DNA of 64,000 nt, from the NCBI GenBank assembly GCA_026873275.1, contig JANTUC010000012.1:392001-456000 (forward strand). The letters run 5' to 3'. This document shows positions 55,526 to 64,000 of the stretch, one piece after another (the stretch's first letter is position 1; each line of letters begins with the position of its first letter). The notes beneath the pieces were generated by a model. The model was not told the DNA's origin, ran no database searches, and saw nothing but the letters and a program-made list of their open reading frames with translations. Source of the DNA: Pseudopithomyces maydicus. Its lineage: Eukaryota > Ascomycota > Dothideomycetes > Pleosporales > Didymosphaeriaceae. A program made the translations under genes and the position numbers.

Positions 55526-56795
55526 TCATCCCCCCATCATCCCCATCCCCATCCCCCTCCTCGGATACTTCCTATACCAATCCTTGGGATCGCCCCCAGG
55601 CACACAAAGCCCCAACCTCCAAAAATAATCCCTATGCGCAAAGAACAACTCCCAAAACCGAAACCTCGCAGGGACCCCCACCCCTCTTTCTCCCCCGTCC
55701 CCGCAATGCACCCAGCCTCCTCATCCCCCTCACAATGCCGTATATCCCCCTCGCCAAACGGAAGCCCCGGCTTCGAAACGTACAGCTCCTCGCCGTGCAT
55801 CGCGTAGCCCCACTCTTGCAGCGGCAGCAGCGGGACGGGGTCCGCGGCGTGCGTCACGCGGTGGTAGCGCGAGGTCGAGGCGTTGCGCGTGTCGAAGCGC
55901 GCGTCCATGTACGAGGCCAGCGCGGCGTTGCCGAGGCGCGGCTCCCCGAAGGTGGTTACGCGGGGGGACCACCCGCGGGCGTGGAAGTCGAGGGCGGCGA
56001 GGGCGGCGATGGCGCCGCCGAGGGAGTGGCCGACGAGCGTGAGGGTGTAGGTTGGGTGGGCGGTTAGGGCGGCGGTGAGGGCGGGGAGGATGGCGTCGCG
56101 CGTGTGGAGCCAGGAGGTGTAGAAGCCGGTGTGGACGGTGCAGTTTGTGCATTTTGGGGGGTGGCGGGGGAGGGGTGGAGGTTGGGGGTGCAGGGGAGGT
56201 GGTGGGGGAGGTGCTGGAGGAGGGGTCATCGCCGTCGTTGTCGTCGTCGTCGTCGCCGCCGGGGTAGGGCACGTATTCTTGTGGGATGGTGGACAGGTCG
56301 ACGATGGTGTTGGCGATGGAGTAGGTGCCGCGGAAGGCGAGGATGATGCGTGGTTTGGAGGGCGGGTGCGAGAGCGCGATGTAGCCGCAGGAGTCGCTGA
56401 GGAGGGGGCCGGTGTTCCAGGCCTGCGAGGAGCGCGTCAGTTAGATATAGATATATATACAAATACATATATGTATATATATGTGTGTGTGTACAAAAGA
56501 AAGGGGCACCCACGGTCACCAGTTCAAAGTCCTTAAAGTCCTCGTCGCCGCAGTGGCTGGCGCAGCTGAACGGCTTCTGGATGCCCAGGCCGGCGGTGCC
56601 CACGCAGTAGGAGATGTCGACTATGCGGGCGAGCTCCTCGAGCTCGAAGAAGAGCTCGCGGCTGATGGTGGCATTGTTGCGGGTTGTGAGTGGAGCCTGC
56701 GTCTGCGTCTGCGCCTGCGCCTGCGCGAGGACACCACTGCGGACGAGGACGAGGAGGGAGAGCACGTAGGTGAGGAGGCCGAGAGTGCTGGCCAT
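55526..56795 (-). CDS. Secreted class 3 lipase (alpha/beta hydrolase), two frameshifts in this sequence
   Basis: Exons 56514-56795 and 55526-56422, 392 residues after two one-base corrections. It begins with a secretory signal (MASTLGLLTYVLSLLVLV) and has the class 3 lipase layout: FRGTYSIANTIVDLST, nucleophile elbow GHSLGG (Ser codon 56023-56025), FGEPRLGN and ADPVPLLP with the catalytic Asp. The final part is PARFRFWELFFAHRDYFW. It would hydrolyse acylglycerols or related esters outside the cell. The frame breaks at the T4/G6 run 56152-56161 (one base too many). It breaks again at the C5 run 55692-55696 (one base short). A 35-residue Asp-, Ser-, Thr- and Pro-rich insertion lies before the first break. 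The intron carries AT/GT microsatellite sequence. Converges on the M16 gene, 241 bp between stops. Confidence 0.87.
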
Positions 56796-57461
56796 GGGCA
56801 GGTCGTGTTACATGTTCTGGAGGGGTAGAGGGTTGCTGGGCAGCGGCAGTATAGGGGTCGGAGGCTCGGAGGGTTGCTGGGGCAGATGGGCGAAAGACAC
56901 TGGCAAATGAATGGTGAGGTCACGGTGTCACCCGTCAGAGGGGAGCCGGCACGCTACCGCAGCGTGATCCCGGGAGGGTGTTTGGGAGGATTCATCCGGG
57001 GAAGGTTGGGGGCTAGGCCCGAAGCGTGATGGAGACAAGGCGGTTTAGCCATGGTCTCTGCATTCCCGCCGAGCGTTGGCGCCAAGGGGTGGCTATGATG
57101 TAATGCCGCCGTGAATGGGCAGGATGCTCGCGGTGGTTCGGTCAGCCAAGTGCCATCATGTCATAAATCATCGTCGGCGTTATCGACGCCATCCTGCTTG
57201 TTGCTTACAGAGAAATGCCCAGCGCCGTCTAATCGCTGCTCCCACGCTTGCATCCAAACCGACCTGATAAAAGAACGACGGCTTCCGCTGCTTCCCGGCG
57301 TCAAGACTTTTAGGTCCCCGACGAGCAGAAAGTGACCGGACCTGCATCCACAGGCCACTGCCAGGTACGATACATACAATACAATACGAGACGACACGAC
57401 ACACACGACGCACACGACGCACACGACGCCTGGCGATTGATCCCGGCCACCGCTAGACGAC

Positions 57462-58781
57462 ATGGCGAGCACACCCCAGCCAGACGTCGAGCTCGCCGTC
57501 GAGCCGCCCACCCCCAGGGCACGCCGCAGACAGAAAAGACAATGGTCGACCCCTCGCCGCCCTCCGAAAAACTCGACCACCAGCCCGTCCAACCGCCTAC
57601 CCACCCCTCCCTTCAGGTCCCTGGCATCCCCGTCGCAGACGGCTCCGGCGACGAGCGAGGCCGCACCACCACCGCCGCTGCCACCGGCGCCGCAACCCCC
57701 AACGCCAACCTCAGCGCTCACCCCTCGCGGGCGCCCTCCCCGAACCCCTCCGCACTGTTCCCGCATACCCAGGTCACGTACGATGACCCCGACTTTGCAC
57801 ACCCGCCGCCGCTCAACTATAGCTTGCGGCCGCGCAAGAAGAGCATCTTTTGGTTCTGGACGCTCATCTTCCTCGACTGCGTGTGCATGCCTATTGGTCT
57901 CTACTTTGGCATGTGGTACGGCCTCACGCGCGACCAGCTGAGTGCGAATGCCGTGTTCAGTATCAGCACCGCGCTGCTGGGTACCGTCAGTATCGTCGAG
58001 TACTTCATCCGCTTCCGGCGGCTGTGGAGGAAGAACTCCAACTGCAGGGTCATTGGTGCGAAGCGCTTCTACGTGAGTCCATCCCCCCACACCGACACCA
58101 CCGTACAAAGTCACGTACTGACCGTCCACAGCTCGACTGGTTCCACTGGAACCTCTCCGTCGGCTGGTTCTTCGTCATGATCGAGCTCATCGCCGGCACG
58201 TGTCCGCACGACCCGCCCATCCGCGTGCTCGCCATCCCCGCCTCCACCATGCTCTTCGCCATCGGCGTCGAGCTCCTCCTCGTCGACATCCTGCGCCTGG
58301 CGGGTGTCCGCGCGCCCTGCCGCATCTCGTCGCTGCCGCAGGGCTCGCTGCTTCGCCCCGGCATCTACGCGTACATCGAGGACATCTGCGCCGTGGACGG
58401 CAGCGGCGGGACCGAGTTCCGCCAGAGGTTGAACCTCAGGTACCAGGCGAGCAAGGCGTTCCGTGAGATGCTGCACCGGTTGACGCTGTTTTGGGCAATT
58501 GGCGCGATTGTGTGCTCTGCGGTTACGGTCGCCATCGTGTTTACGATCCAGAGGGATGCTGCGTATATTGTATGTCTTCTTCATTCTTTCTTTCTTGCTT
58601 TCTTCCCTACCTTCCTCGCTTTTACGTTCTCGCAGTGAGGTTTCAATGCTAACTCCCGCAGGTCGGCTGGGTCCTCCCCTTCCTCTGGGCCGGCGTCTGG
58701 ACCGCCATCACGATCCCCTGGGTGCAGCGCAGCCTGGCGCACGAGTACGAGCAGTGGACGACGGCCAAGTGGAAGGCTTAG
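57462..58781 (+). CDS. Six-helix membrane protein of unknown function
   Basis: Exons 57462-58072, 58132-58569 and 58662-58781. From the ATG at 57462 the frame needs one more C in the C5 run 57511-57515, giving 389 residues. Without correction an ATG at 57542 opens the long frame (362 residues). The first 120 residues are Pro/Thr/Ala-rich and probably cytosolic. Then come about six hydrophobic helices: IFWFWTLIFLDCVCMPIGLY, FSISTALLGTVSIVEYFI, FHWNLSVGWFFVMIELIAG, LAIPASTMLFAIGVELLLV, LFWAIGAIVCSAVTVAIVF and VGWVLPFLWAGVWTAITIP. I recognise no family motif; proteins of this form are conserved in filamentous fungi without known role. It diverges from the lipase gene. Structure and membrane nature are well supported; start and function are not. 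Confidence 0.8.
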
Positions 58782-60416
58782 GGTGTGGACGACGCGTTCG
58801 CAGCCGATGCTTTGATGCCCCTTTTTTCCTTTGTGGTGCATGTACTATACTGTATGTAAAACAGCCTGAGTTTTGTTGACATGGCGCCGGCGTTTGGGGG
58901 TGGGTACGGGATGGGGTGGGAAGCTATATACCATTTTCGACGCGTAGAATGATTGATTGGGTGGGATGAGTGAGAGAAGGGTGGTTAAAGAGGGGTTTGT
59001 CCTGTGAGGAGAAGATCTACAAGATGCGGCGATGCTGGGGTTTCTTTAGCACCATGAAGTCAAGACAGAATGATAGGAGAGATGGCGCTCAGGTCGCAAG
59101 AGTAGTATCGTTGCACCGGTATAATACGAATATACATATGGACTTGGAAACTGCATCTCTTCCCTACGATGAGGTCCGCGAAATTCATTTATACTATATG
59201 CGAATACGCACTCGTGTAGCATCGGAACAATCCCTAAAGCCATACAATATCGTAAAACCCCATGTTCTTTTCAACAGCATTCACTTACCACCTCTACAAT
59301 CCCATCTTTCCTCCCCCAACCCAGCACTCAAAACGATGTTCCCATCCCTAGTCTGTCCATACATCTAGTCCGCGGACCAAACCCCAACCGGTGATGTCAG
59401 CACGAAACGGAAACGAGACGCACGAACCCTGGCTCCGCCGAGCAAGTCCAAGCCGAGCGGATGACATCGTCCAAGCATCACATCGCCTGCTGTGTTGACG
59501 CGGCGCGGGAGAGGTGTGCAAATGCATATGCAGGGCTCTGTGTGGGTTTATCTTATTGTGTGTGAAGATCTATGGTTCGATTGTTGCAGGCGGGATGAGA
59601 GGTAATGGGTGGAAGGGGTGACCTTCATAGGTGGGTCAGGATGTGATACTACTGTAATACGTATGTATGTAGACTCTCCAGCATTGCATTAGATTACTAC
59701 GAGGGTTTTATAGTGTTCGGCTTACATGGCAGTTTTTGAGATGTACATACAGATTTGAGCTCGATTGGGCCCCCACTTTACATACATCAGGATGCCTAGG
59801 TGTTGGGGTTCTGCGCCTCGACGCGTTGGGCTGAGCGAGCAAAATGCTGGCTGTCAGAGAAAGAGACCCTGTTCCTCCAACAACACTGGTCCGAAACTGC
59901 GAACTCAACTACTTGATCAACAGTTTCCACCTACGTGGGTATGCGCATTCTACCCCGATCCTTTGATCGCCCTCGGTCGCCGCGGTTACAAGCCCCGTCT
60001 TGACCCTTTTTGTCCCTTTTTGTCAACGCATGCCACGGGGCTGATCCTTCTAGACTGCCTGCATGTACCTCAAGCTAGATGCGGGTTCAAGAAGCATACG
60101 AAGTCTTCTATTGCAGTAGATTGTTTGTTTAATAGAGTATTACATTAGGAAATTACTACAGCTATGTAGAAGCTGAATCACGAGCTTGACGAGTAAATCT
60201 CGATCGGGGTATCTCTGGGTATCTTGGGGAAGGAGATGGGCAAATCTGAAACAGCGCACAGGGGAGGAATAGGAAGATGAAAGAGAAAGAGAAAGAGAAA
60301 CAGAAACAGAAAAAGAAAGCCCACAGCAAACACGCCTCATCTACTACAGAGGCAAAGCCGCAAGTTCGCCATGCCACACCGTCCACCCCATCGAACAACC
60401 CCACCCAACGTCCCCC
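58782..60416. other. Intergenic region without a supported gene
   Basis: About 1.6 kb of 3' flank between two convergent genes, with scattered short frames (up to 132 codons) on both strands that lack domains and splice support. A run of GAAAGA/GAAACA repeats at 60278-60320 lies just beyond the next gene's stop codon. Confidence 0.55.
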
Positions 60417-61879
60417 TCAAAACTCCCACGTCTTCGCCTTCCGCCGATCCGCCCTCAGCCGAGCCCCCAACTGCGCCCTCCACTCCTTCTCCTCCCGCTC
60501 ATGCTTCTCGCGCATCTTCTCAATCTCCGCCTTGACCTCCGCCATCGCAACAAGAAAGTCCTCGTGCGCCTTGATCTCAAACTCCCGCACAGCCTCATCG
60601 AACTTCATCGGGTCTATGTAGTTTTTAGGCGGCGGCGAGAGGTCCATGAAGCCGCCGCGCACGATGACGGTGCCGTGTTCCTCTGGATCGGGCGGGCTAG
60701 TTTGCATGGCGGGGAGGGGTCCGCCGGGTGGTGTTTTGGGGGTCTGGGGGTGCGGGAGAGGTAGGGTGAGCGGGGGTTGGTGTTAGACCTGAGGTCTTGC
60801 CGGGGTTGGTGGAGAGGATTGAGAGGTCGCCGACGCTGGATAGATGGCTGTCTGGGAGTTCATGTGAGAGAGGCGAGGCAGAGAGCCAGGAGGCGCTTTT
60901 CGGTGGTTGGAGGAAAAACCCTGCGAACGTCTTGCTGTCGATGGATAGATGGTGGCTATCTGGCGGGTCCCGGGAGGGAGAGGAGGCGGAGAGCCACGCG
61001 GTGCCCGTTGGTCGCTGGAGGAGAGCACCTGCAAACGTCCCGTTGTCGCTGCGGTAGCCGCGAGCGCCGATGACTGGCTTCGTGGAGGGGACGGTGCTGA
61101 CACCCGAGTCGCTGCGGTCGAAGCTGTGGAAGCTGTGGGACTTGAGGAAAGCTGGAGAGGTCTGGGCGCTGTCTCGTCGAAGATAGTCTTGAGCAGAGAT
61201 GAACCCTCGGATGTGGGACCCTGCGAGGGACTTGGTCGCTTGAGCATCTGCTTCGTTTTTGGCTGCAGTGATATCGATTTTGGGAAAGTCTGCGATCGAG
61301 TCCTGGGAAAATTTGCTCTCGGCTACATGGACATCGATTTTGGGAAGTGTTGCGAGACGATCCACGGCAGGTTTGCTCTCAGCTGCAGCGACGTCGATTT
61401 TAGGCAATGGTGCGTTTAGGTCCCCGGAAATCTCGTCCGCCAGACGAGGGGGTAGAACAGGTCGGTGCCTGGGGGGCAGAGAGAAGCGGGTACCGAGCCC
61501 ATGGCGACACCAATATCGGCATACTCCACTAGATCCGATAGACTGGGGACTACAATTCTAGTTGGAAGTTCGTTCCTGGTCCAAGCAGGAACTGGGGGTC
61601 GATCCACCGATTCGATATTGTTAATCGGTCGTGGATATAGCGGATTCCCCCACCAGGAATATCGATTGGCTTGCTGGTGGAATGGTCTTGTATATTGCTG
61701 TTGTCGTCGGGGCGGAAGGCTACAAAGTTGCGCTTCTTGTGGCGGAAGGTCGTCTTTCGGTGGAAAGGCATGGCGATGTGCGTCGATCGCCTTGCAGTTC
61801 TGGAGGGAGAAGTGGGAAAGATCTGAGAGACCTGGTGATTAGGCGCCTGTAAGGTCTTTTGGGGAGACTGTGGATTCAA
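60417..61879 (-). CDS. Hypothetical protein with PKIDV repeats and a C-terminal coiled coil
   Basis: Minus-strand exons 61608-61879 and 60417-61557 (intron 50 nt); about 470 residues after two one-base corrections. It starts MNPQSPQKTLQ, with a second possible start at MPFHRKTTFRHKK. After the intron the reading SDLVEYADIGVAMGS leads to the G5 run 61448-61452. One more base there joins it to PPRLADEISGDLNAPLPKIDV. Three PKID units follow (PKIDVAAAESK, PKIDVHVAESK, PKIDITAAKNE), then two repeats with FAGxxLQxPxxxxWLSAS. One base too many in the T4G5 run 60734-60742 separates these from the last part, MDLSPPPKNYIDPMKFDEAV, and a charged coiled coil (EIEKMREKHEREEKEW). No known domain. The frames are repeat-rich and phase-consistent, so I take this as one gene; the exact joins are inferred. 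Confidence 0.6.
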
Positions 61880-62936
61880 AAGTCAGAGGCGCGCGTGGTG
61901 GGGGTGCTTATAAGGCAGGCAGAAGCGGCTTTTTGGGGTTGAGGTTGAGACGGGTCACGGACCGCGACAGCTACCAACAGGGCAGAGTAAGTGTCAAAAG
62001 GGGGAGGGACGGGGAAGGTTTCGATGTATATCACAGCTATGAGCCCTTCAGGTGGGAAAACATGATTGATATCCATACAAAACGCGCACTGATATGATAT
62101 AATACTAGAGGCGTATGCGAAGTATACACTTCTATAAACGAGTGCGTCATGGCGTACGGTAGAGAGACTACGATGGAGAATACTACGATGGATGAGACCA
62201 GAGTCAGGTGGTTCGCCCTCTATGACATACCCAGTGAAGCCTACACATTAATTTACGCCGGGATGCCACGCCATGCTTGTTCGCACGTATCAATAACACG
62301 CTCCCCTATGAAGTTCTCCGTCTTCCCAAGAGAGGCATTGTTATCGTCCACCCCAGGCATCTCAGGCTTCCACTCCCACAGTGCGCAGGATGCATCCTTT
62401 CTCCCAGAGTATTGTACTATAGGGTGCAGACCAGACTTTGATATCCAGTCGCCCAGTAGACACAACGTTGCGACAGCCTCGTACATTGGAACACGTATGT
62501 ATGGGACCAGCCCATCGTACCCAGGGTGTTTAGCACCATACAGCCTTCCGACCTTCTTGCTGACCCTGCATTTTAGTTGCATCCCCCAACCGGGCCTTTT
62601 AGTCTGGTGAGGAAGTAATAGTGTTCTTGGATAACTATATTGTATGTAGACAGACACCATGCATCATGCCACTACAAGATTTTCCAATATTCTAATTATT
62701 ACTTCCATCTTATAACGAAGCTGTTTTTGCTTGTTTCTTCAAAGCCAGATTTGCATCACAGTTCTACCTTGCAACGTGTTGTACCTATGGCCTTTGGTTC
62801 AAGCAGATTTTCCCTATAGTCCTCTCGCATTAACACTAAAACCTGGATAGTGTAGGACAGAAGTCAAATTGGGATGTGTGCTATCTACCAATTCGAACGA
62901 AATAAAGAAGGAGGCAGGTCTATGAATGTTGATAAT
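61880..62936. other. Intergenic region; one weak frame
   Basis: About 1.05 kb. The best frame is on the minus strand at 62253-62660 (135 codons), with an ordinary amino-acid mix but no recognisable domain or promoter. I leave it uncalled. The stretch 62640-62930 is AT-rich. Confidence 0.5.
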
Positions 62937-64000
62937 TTACAACTCGTCCCTCAACTTGTCCAACTCATCAGCCTGCTTCTCCAACTCCTCTATCTTCTTG
63001 CGGAGATCCTGTTTTCCTTTCGACAACTCTGCCTTTTTGATCTCTAGCTCAGCATTGTCCTCTCCACCAATATCCGTTGGTGTATCGTTGGATTTTGTAT
63101 TTATCTTCCACACGTTGAACGATCCGTTTTGTGCGGGCTGACTACCTCCATAACCAGTACCGAATAACACATGTTCTTTCACGACAGCAATACCAGCCTG
63201 GAAGTAATCCTCCAATATGTCTTCCCTAAGGATTTCTCCCGTGAATTTATTGAGGGCAATGAACGAGCCGGGTCCACTAGCAAACAACGAGCCCTCAGTC
63301 CAAACTCCAGTCGTACCGGTGAGCACAAGGTCGTTTACAACCACAGGTGTGACTTTGGCTGTGTTGTTTCGCGGGGCCGCAGTCTGCCACTTTGTCGTTC
63401 CGTCTTTCAAGTTGACAGCACCGAAAGCTGAATTCGAGATCGTCTCGCCGCTTGGAAAAAGGGTAAAGTTGACGCGGTTGCTGTTGAGAGCAGTGTAATA
63501 AACAGTATCGCGGTCGACTGCAACTCCCCAGCTTAACCCACCCTCGAGCCCGCCGGGTGCAGCGTTGATGGCCCAGAGCATGCTCCCCGTCTGTGCACTG
63601 AACGCGTACAAGTTTCCGTTCTTCTGGCCTGCGACGACAACGTCTTTCTTGCTTGGTGTGTATTCAGATCCGAGAACGAAAGCGGGCGCCATGCCAAAGT
63701 CGGTGTCGTTTCCGATGTTCTTGGGGCAGTTCGGTCCAGGGGGTGCACTTGGGTCCCCTGACCAAGCTCCCTGAACGCATGCAACGTTCCAGGCATCAAG
63801 TGGACCGAGTGTGCGATACCAGTTGATTACACCGGTATCGATGTCAAGGGCGAGAACGGAGGTCTGATAGACGTTGCGGGGAAGGCAAGGCTCGTTGACA
63901 AGGTGCCCAGTCTGTACACTGAGGTTCTGGTTGGCGTTCTGGCATTCTATGAGCTCATCTGGGAGATTGAACAGCTGACCCGTACCGATGAATACTTGGT
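62937..64000 (-). CDS. PQQ-type beta-propeller protein, 5' end beyond the window
   Basis: The minus-strand frame is open from the right edge to the stop at 62937, so the N-terminus is missing. The 353 residues seen contain repeated propeller blades with GxLYAFSAQTGSMLWAINA, SFIALNKFTGEILRED and VLALDIDTGVINWYRT, typical of PQQ-repeat (quinoprotein-like) proteins. Fungal relatives are annotated as PQQ-enzyme or polyvinyl-alcohol-dehydrogenase-like, but the activity is unproven. Several Cys and Asn-x-Ser/Thr sites (NFTLF, NNTAK, NGSFN) suggest passage through the secretory path. After the propeller comes a charged coiled coil (ELEIKKAELSKGKQDLRKK), and the protein ends LRDEL. The last four residues, RDEL, match a KDEL-like ER-retrieval signal. 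Whether a signal peptide exists cannot be seen here. Confidence 0.85.
   Translation of the reverse strand, partial: QVFIGTGQLFNLPDELIECQNANQNLSVQTGHLVNEPCLPRNVYQTSVLALDIDTGVINWYRTLGPLDAWNVACVQGAWSGDPSAPPGPNCPKNIGNDTDFGMAPAFVLGSEYTPSKKDVVVAGQKNGNLYAFSAQTGSMLWAINAAPGGLEGGLSWGVAVDRDTVYYTALNSNRVNFTLFPSGETISNSAFGAVNLKDGTTKWQTAAPRNNTAKVTPVVVNDLVLTGTTGVWTEGSLFASGPGSFIALNKFTGEILREDILEDYFQAGIAVVKEHVLFGTGYGGSQPAQNGSFNVWKINTKSNDTPTDIGGEDNAELEIKKAELSKGKQDLRKKIEELEKQADELDKLRDEL

Noticed and set aside
62253..62660. 135-codon minus-strand frame
   Set aside because: Composition looks protein-like, but there is no domain, no partner exon and no promoter; possibly a decayed fragment.

Overview
This window is nuclear DNA of a filamentous ascomycete (Pezizomycotina). 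A placement in Dothideomycetes is my inference from overall gene style and is not proven. Support for a fungus: short introns (40-167 nt) with GT..AG ends and CTAAC-like branch points, two Zn2Cys6 regulators, a GH7 cellobiohydrolase, a GH13 maltase with an MFS alpha-glucoside permease, a telomerase reverse transcriptase and a DH-BAR-SH3 RhoGEF. Genes are single, on both strands and widely spaced. There are no operons, CRISPR arrays or recognisable rRNA or tRNA genes.

Layout. 0-1.9 kb: a 96-bp minisatellite and a second set of three repeats. 1.9-8 kb: a protein of unknown function, a ferric reductase and a seven-exon GH7 cellulase without a cellulose-binding module. 8-10.5 kb: gene-poor. 10.5-17.1 kb: a GNAT acetyltransferase, a Zn2Cys6 factor and an SNG1-family membrane protein. 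17.1-20.5 kb: gene-poor. 20.7-21.3 kb: a small, internally repetitive protein, followed by 2 kb of microsatellites. 23.6-37.7 kb: a TBC-domain protein, a complete nine-exon TERT, and a 1.8-kb-codon RhoGEF divergent from TERT. 37.7-39.5 kb: pyrimidine-rich, then G-rich, then AT-rich DNA. 39.5-46.3 kb: a MAL-type cluster (maltase, permease, Zn2Cys6 regulator). 46.9-58.8 kb: SdhB, a ZW10/Dsl1-family tether, an M16 metalloprotease, a class 3 lipase and a six-TM membrane protein. 60.4-64 kb: a repetitive unknown protein and a PQQ-type propeller protein running off the right edge.

Function. The clearest functional unit is the MAL-type cluster. The maltase and permease diverge from one 1-kb promoter holding TATA-like boxes for both and a single CGG-N9-CGG site. 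The regulator lies just beyond the permease. Other neighbours look unrelated in function: cellulose attack, iron reduction, respiration, ER-Golgi transport and telomere maintenance.

Data quality. Seven genes can be read through only if one or two bases are added or removed in a short homopolymer or CT run. In every case the exon lengths then sum to a multiple of three. Several of these genes are expected to be important to the cell, so I read these as likely sequence errors and not as pseudogenes. Raw reads would settle it. I found no convincing undescribed multi-gene system. The best novelty candidates are the repetitive 184-residue protein at 20.8 kb, the Dsl1-like acidic-tryptophan segment in the ZW10 protein, the GC-AG intron in TERT and the RDEL end of the propeller protein.
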